64,000 bases of DNA, from positions 7,270,788-7,334,787 of the forward strand of contig NW_004454175.1 of NCBI RefSeq assembly GCF_000283155.1. Reading direction: 5' to 3'. Positions 11,344 through 23,739 of the stretch are shown in pieces. The notes under the pieces are model-generated. The model ran no database searches, was not told where the DNA came from, and saw only the letters and a program-made list of their open reading frames with translations. The stretch comes from Ceratotherium simum simum (Eukaryota > Chordata > Mammalia > Perissodactyla > Rhinocerotidae). Each line of letters starts with the position of its first letter. The stretch's first letter is position 1. A program made the translations under genes and the position numbers.

Positions 11344-12963
11344 TCTACAATTAAAATAACGCCAGGCACATGAGAAGAACCCAAAATTATTGAATGAACC
11401 AATGAATAAAAATACATACCAGGAATTCTGTTTGGAAAAAATAGTTTAATAGTAAAATCTTGAGATGAAGAATGGGTTCTTAATACCTTTGAATCCATAA
11501 TAAATTGAAACCAGGTTAAGGTGCAATCTTCCTGGTACCTTTTTAAACTTGAAGGTTTAAAAAAGATGTATTAGTTCTGGAAAGAAAATGTTTGTGTTCT
11601 ATTCTTGGCAGTGTTTGTCATCAGTTTTGTGCCCCTTGATCTCTCTAGGTCTCCAGTTGTTTCTTCAACTGTAAAATGACACATGTGGCTTAGTTGATCT
11701 TTAAGTCTCTGGTTGTAAAATGTCTTAATTCCATAGTACCCTCTGAGGACCCTTCCATAGTGGTTATTCTGAGTGTTTCCCTATCCGCATGGATCCCATT
11801 AACCAGTTCCCAATGCAGTGATATCAGGATACATCACGTCCTGATAGTTATGTGGTTCACGGAGAAATAAAAGAGTGCAGACACAGAAAGCACGAAGGTG
11901 TCTCCTTTCTCCAGTAGGCCCTGCAGAGAAAACTTAGAGACAGCAGAAGTTCACTATGTTTACAGCCGATAAATGAATGTTAAAATCCCCTTCACATTTT
12001 CCCTTGAGAATAAAGGAAAGAAGACCTTATCACTAAATTATATCATGAGTAAAAGTTCTCTCATTTACATTCATTGCTTTGTCTGCATAAGAAGTTCATT
12101 GTCTGCCAACAGCTTAAGGTCTTGAGAAAGCCATAGGTCATTTTGCAGCCCAGCATTTATAACATTGTCTCACAAATCTGATTTAATCTTTCTATTTTGC
12201 CATCAGTTTGGGGGTACTATGCAATCTCCAAATAATAAAACTTTAATGACCTGAACAATATTTTATGTTTTTACTCCAAACATATTTCTTTTATAGAAAA
12301 TTCTGTGAATATTTTCTGCCATATTCACTGAATGAAGATATTCATCTGAGCTGAAAAATAAAAGATCATTGCAATTGTGAATCTTGTCAAAGGACAAATA
12401 AAAATGTGTCCATTTTGAAAAGGCATGAGTTACAAAGTGCCCACTTTTATTAAATATCATGGGAAAAATTAAAAGTCAGTAAGATTAACCTTAACTGGAA
12501 TTTCAATTAAGATTATTTTTCCTAAAATAAAGTTGCTTTTTTGTTGTTGTTGTTGAAAACTCAATACTTGATATCATAAAATATAAACAAAAGAAGAACA
12601 TTTTAAATAATAAGAATCTTACCCACTCAACAATGCATTGGTATTTATTCTTTCATATGGATTTTTATACATGCCCATATATACATGTACTTAACCTTTG
12701 AACTTAATCTTTTCTCTCAAGAACTATCTGCAGTATGTAACTTGACAATGAAGACTGAATTTTGTGATTATTGGAGGGACTTTGGGGTCTTAGATTTTGC
12801 AGTCTCCTCTAGTGACCTTCTGTACCATGAAGAGTCAAAGTCATTGCATTGGCTACTTTGCCATTCTCATCCTTCATGCCCTCCAAATACACAGGGGTTG
12901 AATGAATTCAGAGAGACAGTGGAGGGGCCAAGGATTTGGGTGGTGTGTTGTCAAGTCATCTGT
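11344..12963. other. Unassigned, with small low-complexity and MIR-like patches
   Basis: A weak MIR-like patch lies at about 11585-11745 ('ctctctaggtctccagt', 'caactgtaaaatga'), and a short TTG repeat at 12541-12555. A 132-codon open frame at 12685-13083 runs into the next SINE and is not a gene. Confidence 0.35.
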
Positions 12964-12977
12964 AAGAACCCCCACAG

Positions 12978-13277
12978 GGGCCGGCCCCGTGGCTTAGCGG
13001 TTAAGTGCGTGCGCTCTGCTGCTGGCGCCCAGGTTCGGATCCCCGGGCGCACACCGACGCACCGCTTCTCCAGGCCATGCTGAGGCCACGTCCCACATAC
13101 AGCAACTAGAAGGATGTACAACTATGACATACAACTATCTACTGGGGCTTTGGGGGAAAAAAAAGAAGGAGGATTGGCAATAGACGTTAGCTCAGAACCG
13201 GTCTTCCTCAGCAAAAAGAGGAGGATTAGCACGAATGTTAGCTCAGGGCTGATCTTCCTCACAAAAAAGAAACAAAA
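12978..13277 (+). mobile_element. Full-length ERE SINE with perfect target-site duplication
   Basis: A young-looking copy beginning GGGGCCGGCCCCGTGG. It has the long body ('cccacatacagcaactagaag', 'gacatacaactatctactgg', 'ggctttggggg') plus two additional tail units. It is flanked by a perfect 14-bp duplication, aagaacccccacag at 12964-12977 and 13278-13291. The intact ends and perfect duplication imply recent insertion relative to the others. Confidence 0.96.
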
Positions 13278-13291
13278 AAGAACCCCCACAG

Positions 13292-14850
13292 AGAAGTTTA
13301 TAATCATTCAGCTTTGAGCTCATAAGCCAAGTAAAGGATCCAGCTGCTTGAGACTTATACCCCTTCACTGCTCTAGATGTTTCTCCTGGCTTAGTATTGG
13401 GAAATAAAGGAGCAGACCAGCCCAAGCTGGACGGGAGAAAAAATGATGAATGCCGCAGAGTAACTTCATCTGAAGAGAACCAAAAGTAGCTGTACCATCT
13501 TTAGGTGCCACCAGCTGCAGGCAAATGATTACAGGTTTTCACTGATTTATAAGGATTTCTATGATTTTTTTCATCCAAAATATTTTTACACTAATTCTTA
13601 GACTATTGAATTTTATAAAAAAAAAAGATATAATAAAGAAAACATATTTCTTTGTATAAAGTTATGTTCTATGCTTTTAGCACCTTAAGTTATTTTTAAT
13701 AAAAGAATTGTGTTATAAATTTTAACTCATGGCAATAAATTAGCAAAAACTGAGTTTATTTTGTATTATCATAACCACCCACATTTAGCACAGATGTTCA
13801 GCAAGAGATTTAGGAACTGTTTTGGAAGCTCTCATTAGCTGAGATGAATTAGCAGAATATTTATGGATAATATTAAACTAAGTACATATTTTCTTTCTTG
13901 AATATTTGTAGAGGTCTCATAAATATCAACAGCTGCTTATCCTTTGGACAGTTCTTATACGCATCAGTAGCACCAAAGCCTACTATTTTAATGGTTCTAA
14001 ATGTCAGAGCTGTTGCCTGGCCATAGGGCACTCTGAGCAAACACAACCCCATGAGCCTCACCTCATCTCCAAGACCCTCTTGTTTCTGAAGTAGCTCATG
14101 GGATCTGTATAGACCAGAGTGATTTGTCCCAAGGGATCTAATTTTTTATGGGATATCTGTCTCCTGGTCCAAACAGCCTCTAGAAGCCTAATTCATATAC
14201 AGAATTCAGGGGATCTAGAGAGAGTGAATACTTGAGAGGGGAATTAGAAGGTACTATTATGTTTACCATGGATTCTTCTAATGCAAATTCAATCCTCTGT
14301 ATACATGCCTCCTTCTTCATTAGACCTGACTCATTCTTTCAGGAACTCAGAAGATTCAAGACAGGCCAAGACTAGATGCTAAATCTGCAGAGAGCTACAG
14401 AACACTGCTATGAACTTTAGGACTTGTAAACATTCTGTGGGGGGGTGGGTATGAGGACTCAAAAATCAAGTGTATTGCTGGCTATCACGTCTGCCTTGGG
14501 GATCATCCTCCAAAAAAGCAAATCATGAACAGTCTAACTTGGGATATTCAGAATGACCAGAGGAGAGGTTTTACATGTTGGGAAGGGTAAGAACTACTGT
14601 TGGGAATGTACATTTTGACTGATCATGGTGGTCATGAATGCCAGGATAAAATTCGACTGTCTTACAAGCAATATAAGGAGAACAACTGGAGCTCTTGATC
14701 AAGAACTAACTACAAAAATGGTGTCAAGGCTGATTAAACTTTATATAGGCTTGATGAGAGCTGGCCGAACTTAGAGGCAGACAAGTCCAAGGGAGCCTCA
14801 TAAAACCATCCAGGTGGAAGTGATGTGGGCCTGAGGGTGGCAGCGATATT
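13292..14850. other. Long unassigned stretch
   Basis: No repeat family or exon pattern recognised. The sequence is A+T-rich to about 13,900 and balanced after that, with only short open frames. Confidence 0.4.
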
Positions 14851-14865
14851 AAAAGGAGAGATATA

Positions 14866-15069
14866 GGGGCCAGCATCCTGGTGTAGTGGTTAAGTTTGTG
14901 CACTCCACTTCAGTGGCCTGGTGTTTGCAGGTTTGGATCCCGGGCATGGACTGACGCACTGCTCATCAAGCCATGCTGTGGCAGAAGTCCCACATAAAGC
15001 AGAGGAAGATGGGCACAGATGTTAGCTCAGGACAAATCTTCCTCACCAAAAAAAAAAAAAAAAAAAAAA
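14866..15069 (+). mobile_element. ERE SINE with a single tail unit
   Basis: Starts 'ggggccagcatcctgg', keeps 'tagtggttaagtttgtg' and a mutated B-box ('ggtttggatcccggg'), has one tail unit and ends in a run of over 20 A. Flanks 'aaaggagagatata' and 'aatggagagagaga' look like a worn duplication. Confidence 0.9.
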
Positions 15070-15080
15070 TGGAGAGAGAG

Positions 15081-15550
15081 AAATGCAGGAACCATTATGA
15101 AGAGGGCATCTCATTGCTTATAAGAACAATGATGAAGGTAGATTGGAACTCTAGTATGACATTTTGAATAACAGGAATTAAGATAGCAAAAATGCTGCTG
15201 AAAAATATAGACTATGCCGGAAGGATTCTGGTTTTGGGGGAAAATGGTGATTTTAAGCAAATGAACCTGGGAAGGGTTCCACATAAAGATGTCAGATATT
15301 AAGATAGTGGGTTAGCTTTCTGATTACTTGACAATGTGTCACTCTGAGAAGGCACAGGCTAGGTAAGAAAGGAGAAGGACGAGTCAGCAGGTGATGACAT
15401 TCTGAAGCCACTGGGACCCTGTACGGAAGCACTAAGTTGAGATGTGGATGCAGAATGAGAGGGAGGAAATATTGGGAAGCTAAGTGCCTGTTTCACGATT
15501 GTGGCAGGGGAAATCCTGACCAACAGCATTTGGATTAAAGGGCTATGCAG
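15081..15550. other. No recognisable feature
   Basis: Purine-rich on the plus strand. No open frame above 60 codons and no named repeat. Confidence 0.35.
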
Positions 15551-15552
15551 TG

Positions 15553-16045
15553 TTATCAGCCAGAGTCAGGAAGCACAGAAGCCAATGCGAGTATTTCAAA
15601 CAGAGAATTTAATACTGGAAACTTTACTCAGGTGATATAAGGGCCGAGGAGCCAAACAGGAGATGGTGAGCATACCCCGAGATTAACCACAGCAGGAAAC
15701 CACCAGACCCCTAGGGCTAGAAGGACACAGAGGTGGTGGTGTTACCAGCACCCAGAAGCTGGGACTGTGCAGTGGAAAGTGTAACCACAGAGTGAGGGGC
15801 TATCTCCTGGGAGCTGGAATCAGGGAGGAGGCTAGTCAATGCTAACCATGTCACTGGAGGCAGAGAGAGGGGGAGGAAACACCCTGGCTTCACTCCTTAG
15901 CCTGCCCTTCAATCTTCCCTCATTGCCACTCATTGGCCAAGCCTACCTATAGGCTAGTGGGCAAGGGATCCTGGGAAATGTGATTTCCTGCGACAGAATG
16001 GAGGAAGGGCAGGCCTGGCGCAGATCTGAGCAAAAAGAGGCACAC
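15553..16045 (-). repeat. Possible old LTR or unclassified interspersed repeat
   Basis: The layout ('acagagaatttaatactgg', 'gaagctgggactgtgcag', 'gagctggaatcaggga', 'attggccaagcctacc', 'gggaaatgtgatttcc') resembles antisense old LTRs I have seen. I cannot assign a family. The richer base composition than its flanks supports a distinct origin. Confidence 0.3.
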
Positions 16046-16734
16046 ACAGCCAACCCATCTCGCCTCACCTAATATATATAAAGTTTTGAGGACTGCCTTC
16101 TGAGAAAGTTTTAGAACACAAATATAGATTAAAATGTTGATATTTCTTTCTCCTCTGTGACTGCAATCCATACAGAAAGAAGAGAATTTAATGGTCATCT
16201 AAAATAGGAGTGCATGAGTGTTCAGCTGCCTGGCCAGCCTTCAGCCCACCCTTCCCCCCCCCCATTTCTTTACCTAGTCGACATCACCGTGTGCTTCTTG
16301 TCTAGTTATCACAAAGCTGAGCATCTGCAAAAAGGAATAGTTCTGCCATTTCAAAAAGAGCAGATGAAAGTTTTCTATGATGCAAGAGTGGTTTTCAAAA
16401 GATAATTTTGTTCGTCCTCTTCTGTAATTACAACTGAACTCTATTTTGTCTTCTGTAAATGATTTATGATCCTCTGGCTAGGGGACTGAAAAAGACTCAT
16501 ATTTGTAGATGCTTTGCCTTTGACTTGCTCCCGTCCTCTTGGAAAGTCACTTATTCTATCAGGGACTGTGTTTACTTACATAGAAATAAGGAACAGAGTC
16601 CAAAGACAGAGAAAGGGAGAGACAAACAGGAGCACCATGGTGCCCCCAAATAAAGTAATCAATGTTGCTTGTGTTATTTGCTCCAATTCCCCTTTTGTAG
16701 CACTATGGGACTGAGTCTAGTGTTTGGTTGAAAA
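16046..16734. other. Unassigned
   Basis: Contains a nine-base C run near 16,254-16,262. Short open frames only. Confidence 0.35.
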
Positions 16735-17330
16735 TAATAACAATTAACATTTGTTAAGTATTTGCTATTTGCTAGATAAAATTTTATTTATTTTAATTAA
16801 TTAAAATTTTTTTTGTGAGGAGATCAGCCCCGTGCTAACATCTGCCAATCCTCCTCTTTTTTTTTTTTTTTTTGTTTCATTGAGGAAGACTGGCCGTGGG
16901 CTAACATCCGTGCCTGTCTTCCTCCACTTTAAATGGGACACCACCACAGCATGGCTTGACAAGCGGTGCGTTGGTGCGCGCCCGGGATCTGAACTGGCGA
17001 ACCCCGGGCTGCCGCAGCGGAGTGCATGCACTTAACTGCTTGCGCCAGTGGACTGGCCCCTAGATAAAATTTTAAATACTTCCGTGTATTACCTCATTTA
17101 ATCCTTAAAACAAACCTACGAAGAGTGGTACCCTTATCCCCTGTTTTATAGGTGAAATAAACCAAGGAGTAGAGGAGAATTTGCCCCCACTCACATACCT
17201 GGTATGTGGCAGGGACAGCATTTGAACCTTGTAGCTCCTCCTCAGAGCCCAGGCTGTACCCATCATGGCATGCAGCCCACTCTCTCCAGTAGTCTCAGAC
17301 ATGGAGATCTGGAAGACTAGGGACTCACCC
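16735..17330 (-). repeat. MIR SINE, antisense, split by an ERE
   Basis: The left part (to 16786) reads 'taacatttgttaagtatttgctatttgct'. The right part from 17075 continues 'acctcatttaatccttaaaac', 'cttatcccctgttttatagg', 'catttgaacc'. Together they make one antisense MIR interrupted by the SINE at 16787-17060. The match weakens after about 17,240. Confidence 0.8.
16787..17060 (-). mobile_element. ERE SINE inserted in a MIR
   Basis: Reverse-complement ERE with a long T tract between its two tail units and the end 'agtggactggcccc'. The 14-bp duplication tagataaaatttta (16773-16786 and 17061-17074) is perfect and is itself part of the interrupted MIR. Confidence 0.94.
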
Positions 17331-17489
17331 ACAGACATCGCAAAGAGCAGAGGTGCTGGAAGGGAGGAGGTGGGTTAGTGAGACCCTTTTAAGGCTCTGT
17401 TTGGACAAATGTGCTTGAACAGCTATTGACAGTGGGGGAAGAAGAGTTTTTTGATGTCCAAATGGGAGGTAGGAGAGAGTTGTGGTCAA

Positions 17490-17700
17490 GCATAAGGAGT
17501 CTGGTCAGTTTGACTTGGCTTCTTGGGTGTTTTAGGTAGATTTGGAGTGTTAATTACTCTATTTATAAAATAATAGTGAGTATCTACCTCATGGGGCAGT
17601 TGTAAGTATTAAATGAAATAAGTAAAGTGCTTGTAAGCACAAGTAAGCACGGTACTCAATGCATAGTTGTTATAATTATTGCTATTATTGTTATTGTCAA
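17490..17700 (+). repeat. MIR SINE
   Basis: Blocks in order: 'ggagtctggtcag', 'ttactctatttataaaataatagtga', 'tacctcatggggcagttgtaagtattaaatga', 'ggtactcaatgcatagttgttat'. It has the opposite orientation to the MIR just upstream. Confidence 0.75.
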
Positions 17701-17949
17701 ATGGAGGAGGGGATCAAGTTGCAACCCAGATTATCCCCCTTCCTACGTTACTACATAAATCTTAATTAACTGCTCATTCATCCCCCAAATCTATCTAGTC
17801 ATGTAGATGCCTAATATTTATGAGCTTTTCCAAAGACTATAGCTTAAAACTGTGATTTAATTCTAAATTCTCTGCTCTTATTTAACAGCAAAATAAATAA
17901 GAATCAACACCCCACTGAAGACCTCTTTGAGGCCTACAGAAACAGTAAA

Positions 17950-18455
17950 AAAATCCTTTAGAGCTTTCAAGGCTTTCTCCAATATGACCCCAAAAATATG
18001 TTCTAATAGTAGCTCCCCTTTGTCTCCTCTTTGTATGCTAAGGTCCCAGAGCATTCAAACTATGTAATGTTCCCCAGACTGGTCCCATGCCTCTGTCCTC
18101 CTGGTCCTGTGTTGTTCTTGTTACCTCTCTACTTACACAATCACCACCTCCCTCAACCTATCCAAATCTTCCTCTATCTTAAGTCCATCTTCATGAATGT
18201 AACCCACAAAGCCTTTTCTTATCTACTCAAATAAATGCGATCTCTCCTTGCTCTGAACTCCACTCACTCGTTTGCACCTCACCTATCAGGTATCACTTAC
18301 CACCTTGTATTTTGTTTGTGAACTCGTCTTCGCCTTTCTTTGTTAAGATAGAGACACAGGAACTGATTTTACATGCAAGCATTCCCTGAAGCAACTTTCA
18401 TTGTGCCTTGCACACAGCAGTCATTCAAAAAGTATTTGTCAAATTAAATTTAGTG
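17950..18455 (+). repeat. L2 LINE, 3' part, sense
   Basis: Sense L2 3' region: 'gctttcaaggctttctccaa', 'tgcctctgtcctcctgg', 'caaagccttttcttatcta', 'gtgccttgcacacagcagtcattcaaaaagtattt'. The final block is the L2 end. Confidence 0.65.
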
Positions 18456-20484
18456 TAGAGGAATTTTTGAGGAATACAGTTTCCACTTCAGTCCTCTCAG
18501 TCTTGGCCCTGCTCCTCTGCTCAGCTGTACTCTGGCTGGAGACTTTCTCCCTTGGTTTCAGATTAAACATTTTCTAAGTAAACTATGCATTGCAGAGGCC
18601 TTCACTGAAAAGAGATCTTCAATGAGAAACATACTGCCTTTTGTTTTGCTTTTAAATAAGGGCAGGAGAGTTTTGACTTGAAAGCCAACATACTATAGCC
18701 TTAGGAATGGCTCTGTAATTGACAATTAAGCATGTGCATGCAAGTATGAACTCTCCTCAGTGAGTTGAGAGAGATGCCTCCCATCAATGCTTGTTTTTCC
18801 CAACCACCAATGGGATAAGCATGTTTTGAACGAGTTAAAATTTTCCTCAATATCTCCTTCCCGCTGCAGGAGATTCTGTTACTTCAAAGGAGGTAGGACA
18901 CCCACAACTCAGCACAGAACACACATACACACACAAACCAGTTTTCACTTTATTTTTCTTTTCCAACTCCTAACTACTATGGAAATTGGCAAGATGATTC
19001 CAAGCAGAAAAATTTTGATTTCTTGAATTTTATGTGCATAGCATGATAAAGATGAATGTGGTAGAGAAATGAACACATTTTGAATCAATGGGCCATAAAT
19101 ACTCTCTTGTCACCATCATTTGGCAGTAGGATTTGCTGGGAGTATGTGAGTATGTATTAAATAGTGTGGTTAGAACCATCTCAAGGGGGGAAACACAATG
19201 ACATGCAAAGCCTCAACCTTTTAGATATGTGTCTACTGAGGGTCTCTGTGACAGTGTGGCAAGGCTCCAGGCTTTAAGCACTTGGCCATTGCATTTGGAT
19301 TTTAAAAGATCCCAAGCTATAAATTCTAGTTGCAATTAGAACTGGTGAAAAGAGAAATACCCTAGGAGTTATTAATATGTAAATCTAGTAATTTGGGAAA
19401 TTGAATGATCTCAGGTTAGGGTTTCTGAATTTATGCAATCTAATTTTGACTAAAATGACAACACACTTCAACAATTCTGCATACATTGACAGAAAATTGC
19501 ATGATGTTTCCTTAATATTAGTACAGAAAAAGAGTGCTGAAGGAGAGCAGAAGGCAAGAACACACATGTGGCTACACTGCATCACACCAAAGATCCACAT
19601 AGTCTGAACTCTCATTCCCAAAGCAGCCAATGTCATATGTTTCGGTAGAAAATAAAATCCAGTAACAAAGGAGATCACGTTTTTACAAATGCGGCAGAAT
19701 GGTTCCTTTAGAAATGTTTTCTTCTATCTTTGTCAAACTTAGAATGTTTTATCTCAGTACTGGTACAAGCAGAATAACCAATTTTTCTTATCTTTGCCAA
19801 TGGTCCTGCCATTAAGAAGGATAGTGTTGATAGGTGGAAATGTATCCGGAATTGCTCAATGGCCAAGCCTGTAGATACAGCTGGAATCCATTGTGAAATG
19901 GGCCACGTGGATAATCAGTTTACAATATGGACAAGAAATTTGACTGCTATTACCGTTTACAAGCACTTCAGACAATCGCAGGTAACCTGAAATAATTGAT
20001 TTCTTTTGAAATGCAGTCACATTGTTCTTTTGCTTGACTGAAATAATAAACTAATATAGTTAGCAGGCTACATTAATCAGTTCATATCCTCTTAATACCA
20101 CAAACACCAAGGGGCACTCCATATTTTTTTATTATGCTGAAATCTGTTTGAATCAAATATTGGTCCAGACCCAGATCCATCAAGTCCAATTATCTGTCTT
20201 TGAAAGTCACATGAAGGGCAGATTTGTGAAGAAGAGCATGGCTTTCTCAAGGTTAAGAATTGTTAATGTATCTTGCTTTACCTTAATAATCTTTTGTGAA
20301 TGTCTATGTACCTAAATGTAATTGTTTTTATGTAGCTATTTGTATTTAAGGCCTATTACAGTTCAGCATCTGTGTAAAGAAGTATGCTTTTTGCTCTTTA
20401 AAAATCTAGCTAGTTAAAGCTCCAAGAGTGTCATCTGGTTTGAATATTCAAAGTTTGGTAAATAAGTTCATGTGAGTCAGTCTA
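18456..20484. other. Long unassigned stretch
   Basis: Includes a short ACAC-rich patch near 18,915-18,940. No exon pattern, LTR end or SINE recognised in 2 kb. Confidence 0.4.
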
Positions 20485-20625
20485 TTTGGGAAATGAGCAT
20501 TGGCCTTGGAATAAGAAAATATGAGTTTGAACCTTAGCAGTTCTACTCATCAGTTAGCTAAATAGGAGCAAGTAATTTAAATTCTGAGCCTCATTTTCTT
20601 TTGACACCTGGGGTTAGTAGTCCCT
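20485..20625 (+). repeat. MIR SINE fragment
   Basis: The central MIR part only: 'gcattggccttggaataag', 'gagtttgaaccttagcag', 'gcaagtaatttaaattctgagcctcattttctt'. Confidence 0.65.
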
Positions 20626-20630
20626 ACCAC

Positions 20631-20910
20631 ATCTTCATTCATTCATTCTTTCATTTCTCCAGTATTTATTGAACACCTACTTTGTGTTAGGCACTTTACT
20701 AGATTCTAGTGATACAAACAGTGAATAACAACTCAGTCCCTATAGTCCAGGGACTTATCCATAAGTAGAAGTATATTGTAAAAAAGTAACTGGGCACTAT
20801 TGTGAGGGGTATCATAATTGTGATAGGAGTAAAATGCCAGGAGATTGAAGATGAAAGTGAATTTATTTCTCTGCTTTGGGGGAAGGTTTAAAAAAAGAGA
20901 TAATGGTTAA
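20631..20910 (-). repeat. L2 LINE 3' end, antisense
   Basis: A textbook antisense L2 terminus: 'cattcattcattctttcatt', 'agtatttattgaacacctac', 'gtgttaggcactttactaga', 'gatacaaacagtgaataac'. The homology fades near 20,900. Confidence 0.8.
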
Positions 20911-21339
20911 TATAGCCCAAAGAATTAAGAAGAGGATGAACAGGCATGCAGATGAAAGGGCCTGGCTTATTCAGAGAATTATAAAGAACACTGTGTGATT
21001 GTTATAGAGTATGGGTGATGGAGTGAGAGGAAACAGACTTTCCTTTGCTATGGAAGTCTAACAGTCATATCCATTGGGTCCCACGTCACTTTGATGCTTA
21101 TGTGTCCTTTCAAAGACATCCAGAGGATTATTCAACCAATTTTTTCCTTTAAAAATATATTCCCCTTTTCATATGTTTTTTGTCCTTAAATGTTCCACAG
21201 TGCTTCTTTTTGTTATGGATTCAACCAAACTTCCACACTGGGGAGAAGGCTCACCAATCTTTATTTTCCAGAGTCTTCCTGGGAAAGTATCTTAGGGTAG
21301 GGAGTTGTACTGGCCATCTATCATTCTTCTTCTTCTTCT

Positions 21340-21668
21340 TTTTTTTTTTTTTTTGTGAGGAAGATCAGCCCTGAGCTAACATCCGTTGTCAATCNNNNNN
21401 NNNNNNNNNNNNNNNNNNNNNNNNNNNNNNNNNNNNNNNNNNNNNNNNNNNNNNNNNNNNNNNNNNNNNNNNNNNNNNNNNNNNNNNNNNNNNNAGGAAG
21501 ATTGGCCCTGGGCTAACATCCGTGCCCATCTTCCTCTACTTCATATGGGACGCCGCCACAGCATGGCTTGACAAGCGGTGTGTTGGTCTGCGCCTGGGAT
21601 CTGAAACTGCGAACCCTGGGCTGCCAAAGCCGAGTGTGTGAACTTAACTGCTATACCACCAGGTGGGC
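21340..21668 (-). mobile_element. ERE SINE containing the assembly gap
   Basis: Left of the gap: a T tract and one tail unit ('gaggaagatcagccctgagctaac'). Right of it: another unit ('aggaagattggccctgggct'), 'cagcatggcttgac', and the end 'ccaggtgggcccccc'. The element is on the minus strand, and its true length is unknown because the gap lies inside it. Confidence 0.9.
21395..21494. other. Assembly gap, exactly 100 N
   Basis: Exactly one hundred N, the usual placeholder for a gap of unknown size. It falls between two tail units of a SINE, so the missing bases are probably further tail sequence or a homopolymer. Confidence 0.99.
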
Positions 21669-21824
21669 CCCCCCATAATTCTTTTTTAACGTGGTGCTCT
21701 AAACTGCAATGATGTATATGTTGGCAAATGATTCTATGATTTCATAATATTCCTAGGTGGGTATCTTTCAGCCCTGTTCTGTGAACATTCAGGTGGCAAA
21801 AAATTGTTCATAGCTGTGTGACCC

Positions 21825-22445
21825 GAGAAAGTTCTGTGTAGGACTCAAAATTTTATCTAGGTCTTAAAGGATAAATAGGAAGTGAGTGCCCATTCCAGGC
21901 AGAGGAATCCTCATAAATAAGGTATAGAGGCAAAGAAACTCAGGGTAAGGAGCATGAGGGAGGATAGAGGAAGTATCGAGTCATTGAATGTGAAATGGTG
22001 ATTGCCTACTTGCATTTGGGGTTTATTCAATAGATAGTTTGGGGTAACCAAAGAGTTTACATCATAGAAATATGACTGGAGTTGTTCTCTAGGAAATGAA
22101 TCATAAATGAGACTGTAGAGGGAAGATTGAGGATAGGGAGTTTCGCTAGTGAATATTTAGAGAGCAAACACATGGTAAGAAAGGAAGGCTTGAATTGTGA
22201 CTACAATATTGAAAACAAAGAGAAAGGGAAAAATTAGAAATACATTCCAGAAGTAGAATCAATTACCAAGCAACTGATGGGGGAGAGGGCTAAAATGACT
22301 CCAAGCTTTGGAACTGAAGTGAGGCTAGTTCTGTTAATAGAAAGTGAGAACATAGAAGGAGGAGAAAGAGAATGTTTCAGGGAGAATATGATGAGTTAAT
22401 TGGCTACACATATGTGATACAAGTGGAGATAATAGACAACTTATA
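21825..22445 (-). repeat. L2 LINE, antisense, diverged
   Basis: Antisense L2 phrases in order: 'gtgcccattccaggcagagga', 'aggcaaagaaactcagg', 'atgactggagttgttct', 'ggctaaaatgactccaagctttgg', 'ggagaaagagaatgtttcagg'. It may be the inward continuation of the L2 end at 20,631, separated by the ERE and other sequence. Confidence 0.6.
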
Positions 22446-23611
22446 AAATTAGACATGTGGGTCAGAGGAAATAAAACCTTTGCAATTACCTGACATTTGT
22501 GTCTGCTTCTCTTCTGGTTTTTGACTAAAATAGACTAAAATGAAAGGTGAGTTATGATTACAAACCTATCCTCCCAAGTTTATTGGGAATTAAGTACAAT
22601 ATTGTTCTAATCTAATCATATAATATCCTCATCAATGTAGCCTCTTTTCACTAATATGTGTTCCCTCACCTAGGTCTGTAACTCATCAGTCTCAATTAGA
22701 TCCTCTGCAAACACAGCATCTCTGTCTCTCCCCTTTACTCCCATATGACAGCTGGAAAAGGTTATTGGTGCTGAACCCAGATAGCTTCTGTGTAAGTCTT
22801 TCTCTTTCTAAACTCCCATAATTAATCTTTTGCAGACTGACAACAATTCTACTGTCTTCATTTCACAGACACAAATTCATATGGCTTTGCAGCACCTCAG
22901 ATAACTTATTACTAGGTTAAAAAGGAATGGAGATACTCCTTGAGGCTTCTCCAGTTTCACCGTGTGCTGTCAGGTCAACATTCTCAACACAACTAACCAG
23001 GGACAGATGGTGCCCATTCCCTCAGTGACAGAATCATCCAGCAATGTCAAAGGCATTTACATCCTTGAGAGAGATGCTTATGACTAAAAGTTTCCCACCA
23101 TGTGTACTCCAGAATACTGGAATGAAACTTGAATAACAATTTATGTTCAATTATGTTAAACTTTAATTACATGAATCATTTAGAAATAAACACAGTTACT
23201 TTGTTTTATTATCAATTCTCCAAGGACTTTTCTAGAATGACATTACTGTGCTTGACTTGAAGATGTCTACACTAATAATTATGTAAAATTCAAAATTGGA
23301 GACGATATTCTATAATGAATCCTATATATTTTAAACCACTGTAGTAAAACTGAAAAAGGAAAAATGAAATGTTGGTTAGGAAAATAGCCACTAATTTGGA
23401 TAACATAAACTACATCTTGTGTTTCCTTAATCACTCTTCTTATCCTTTATTCTCTATACTACTGCATTGAATTTACCTTTATTAGTTCTATGAACATGGC
23501 CTTAAATTATCTGCTTAAACAACTTATACGTTTGATAATAAAGACATTTTAAACTTTTCCCATCCTATCCATTTTCTTCTCTACTTTAAGGATAGCTAGT
23601 ATTAGTTTTTT
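22446..23611. other. Unassigned
   Basis: Over 1 kb without recognisable repeats. Open frames are all below 60 codons. Confidence 0.4.
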
Positions 23612-23735
23612 AGACTATAATTTAAAACTCTTGAAGAATCTGGCAACCTGAATTTTAGTCCCAGTTCTGGTATTAACTATTTGCATAATCTTTGCCGACT
23701 GTCTTATTTTCTCTGAATCTAGATTCCACATATAT
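23612..23735 (+). repeat. MIR SINE fragment, cut by an ERE
   Basis: 'gaatctggcaacctgaattttagtcccagttctgg', 'ttaactatttgcataatctttg' and 'ttattttctctgaatc' follow MIR. The remainder appears lost or displaced by the SINE immediately downstream. Confidence 0.6.
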
Positions 23736-23739
23736 AAAA

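Noticed and set aside
12685..13083. 132-codon plus-strand frame
   Set aside because: Its last third is ERE SINE sequence, so it is a chance read-through. The 132-codon frame at 8745-9143 likewise begins inside an ERE.
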